NCBI GenBank assembly: GCA_045106055.1
Contig: JBGCED010000127.1
Span: 1 to 5,265 of the forward strand
DNA length: 5,265 bases
Direction: 5' to 3'
DNA from: JBGCED01 sp045106055
GTDB lineage: Bacteria; Pseudomonadota; Alphaproteobacteria; CBDDJK01
A program made the translations under genes and the position numbers. This document shows positions 5,151-5,265 of the stretch, piece after piece; the stretch's first letter is position 1, and each line of letters opens with the position of its first letter. The notes under the pieces are model-generated. The model was not told where the DNA came from. It ran no database searches and saw only the letters and a program-made list of their open reading frames with translations.

Positions 5151-5254
5151 GCGCCGCCAAAATAGTTTGGCGTAAGCCTGCACGGCGGTTAAGTGCGTTT
5201 GTTTCAAGCGCACAAGTGTGCGCCGCCAATAGTTTGGCGTAAGCCTGCACGGCG
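5151..5254. repeat. Two spaced copies of a 35-37-bp hairpin repeat
   Basis: Copies at 5151-5187 and 5220-5254 match throughout except that the first has two extra A residues in its A-run (AAAA against AA). In the first copy CGCCAAA (5155-5161) pairs with TTTGGCG (5166-5172) over a 4-base loop. The second copy keeps a 6-bp version, CGCCAA (5224-5229) with TTGGCG (5234-5239), also with a 4-base loop. An outer pairing CGCCG/CGGCG closes each unit as an alternative fold. The period is 69 bases, and the second copy is followed by GTGTGAGTGCAT up to the window edge, where the series may continue. Confidence 0.8.
5193..5213. repeat. 9-bp hairpin between the two spaced repeat copies
   Basis: GTGCGTTTG (5193-5201) folds onto CAAGCGCAC (5205-5213) with a TTT loop. 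All pairs are Watson-Crick except one G-T pair (5198 with 5208). It has a different sequence from both flanking repeat families. No T-run follows on the + strand, but the stem is strong enough to matter at RNA level, for example as a 3' end stabiliser of the transporter transcript. Confidence 0.6.
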
Positions 5255-5265
5255 TGTGAGTGCAT

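Larger units (their letters stand above)
5055..5265. other. Gene-free intergenic region made of hairpin-forming repeats
   Basis: I find no coding sequence or RNA gene in these 211 bases. Apart from 17 bases after the transporter stop, almost all of it is accounted for by the 38-bp tandem copies, the 35-37-bp spaced copies and the hairpin between them. It is visibly richer in G+C than the genes before it, and GCGC/GCGT words recur throughout. It resembles intergenic palindromic repeat clusters found after operons in many bacteria. Membership of a named family cannot be judged without a genome-wide comparison. Confidence 0.7.

Noticed and set aside
5072..5254. CRISPR array
   Set aside because: The repeat copies either abut or are separated by a hairpin rather than unique spacers, there are only two copies of each type, and no cas gene is visible.

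Overview
This window most likely comes from the chromosome of a fairly AT-rich alphaproteobacterium. The evidence is indirect. TatA begins MGTFSIWHW and has an FGGGGK hinge, both typical of alphaproteobacterial TatA. The lipoprotein ends in a motif (LQPQEIAYNR) that I associate from memory with an alphaproteobacterial family, and the transporter after tatC belongs to a family I know mainly from that class. All six genes that I accept lie on the + strand.

Left part (1-893): a 190-base leader holds a perfect 7-bp inverted repeat and two tandem copies of a 30-bp unit. It is followed by a YbbA-type ABC transporter ATPase (192-893). Every ABC motif is present except that the Walker A lysine reads as glutamine, and no permease gene follows. 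Middle (894-1788): a two-motif CDGSH iron-sulfur protein (972-1214) with a partial duplication of its 3' end just behind the stop codon, then a lipoprotein of unknown function (1261-1788).

Right part (1789-5054): a complete twin-arginine translocation operon, tatA (1892-2149), tatB (2219-2698) and tatC (2699-3598), which moves folded proteins across the inner membrane. TatB and TatC are directly adjacent. A polytopic transporter of the ion transporter superfamily (3573-5054, CitMHS_2/NhaD-like) overlaps the end of tatC and probably shares its transcript. Its start lies in a 21-bp tandem repeat that encodes a repeated, positively charged N-terminus in front of a signal-peptide-like segment.

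Right end (5055-5265): no gene. This stretch consists almost wholly of repeats that can fold into hairpins: two tandem 38-bp copies, two spaced 35-37-bp copies, and a separate 9-bp hairpin between the latter. It looks like an intergenic repeat cluster that continues past the window.

The window is mostly ordinary housekeeping content. I see no convincing new multigene system. The items most worth a second look are the Walker A substitution in the orphan ATPase, the palindromic repeat cluster at the right end, and the recurring small tandem duplications at gene boundaries (67-126, 1198-1244, 2635-2720, 3591-3632).
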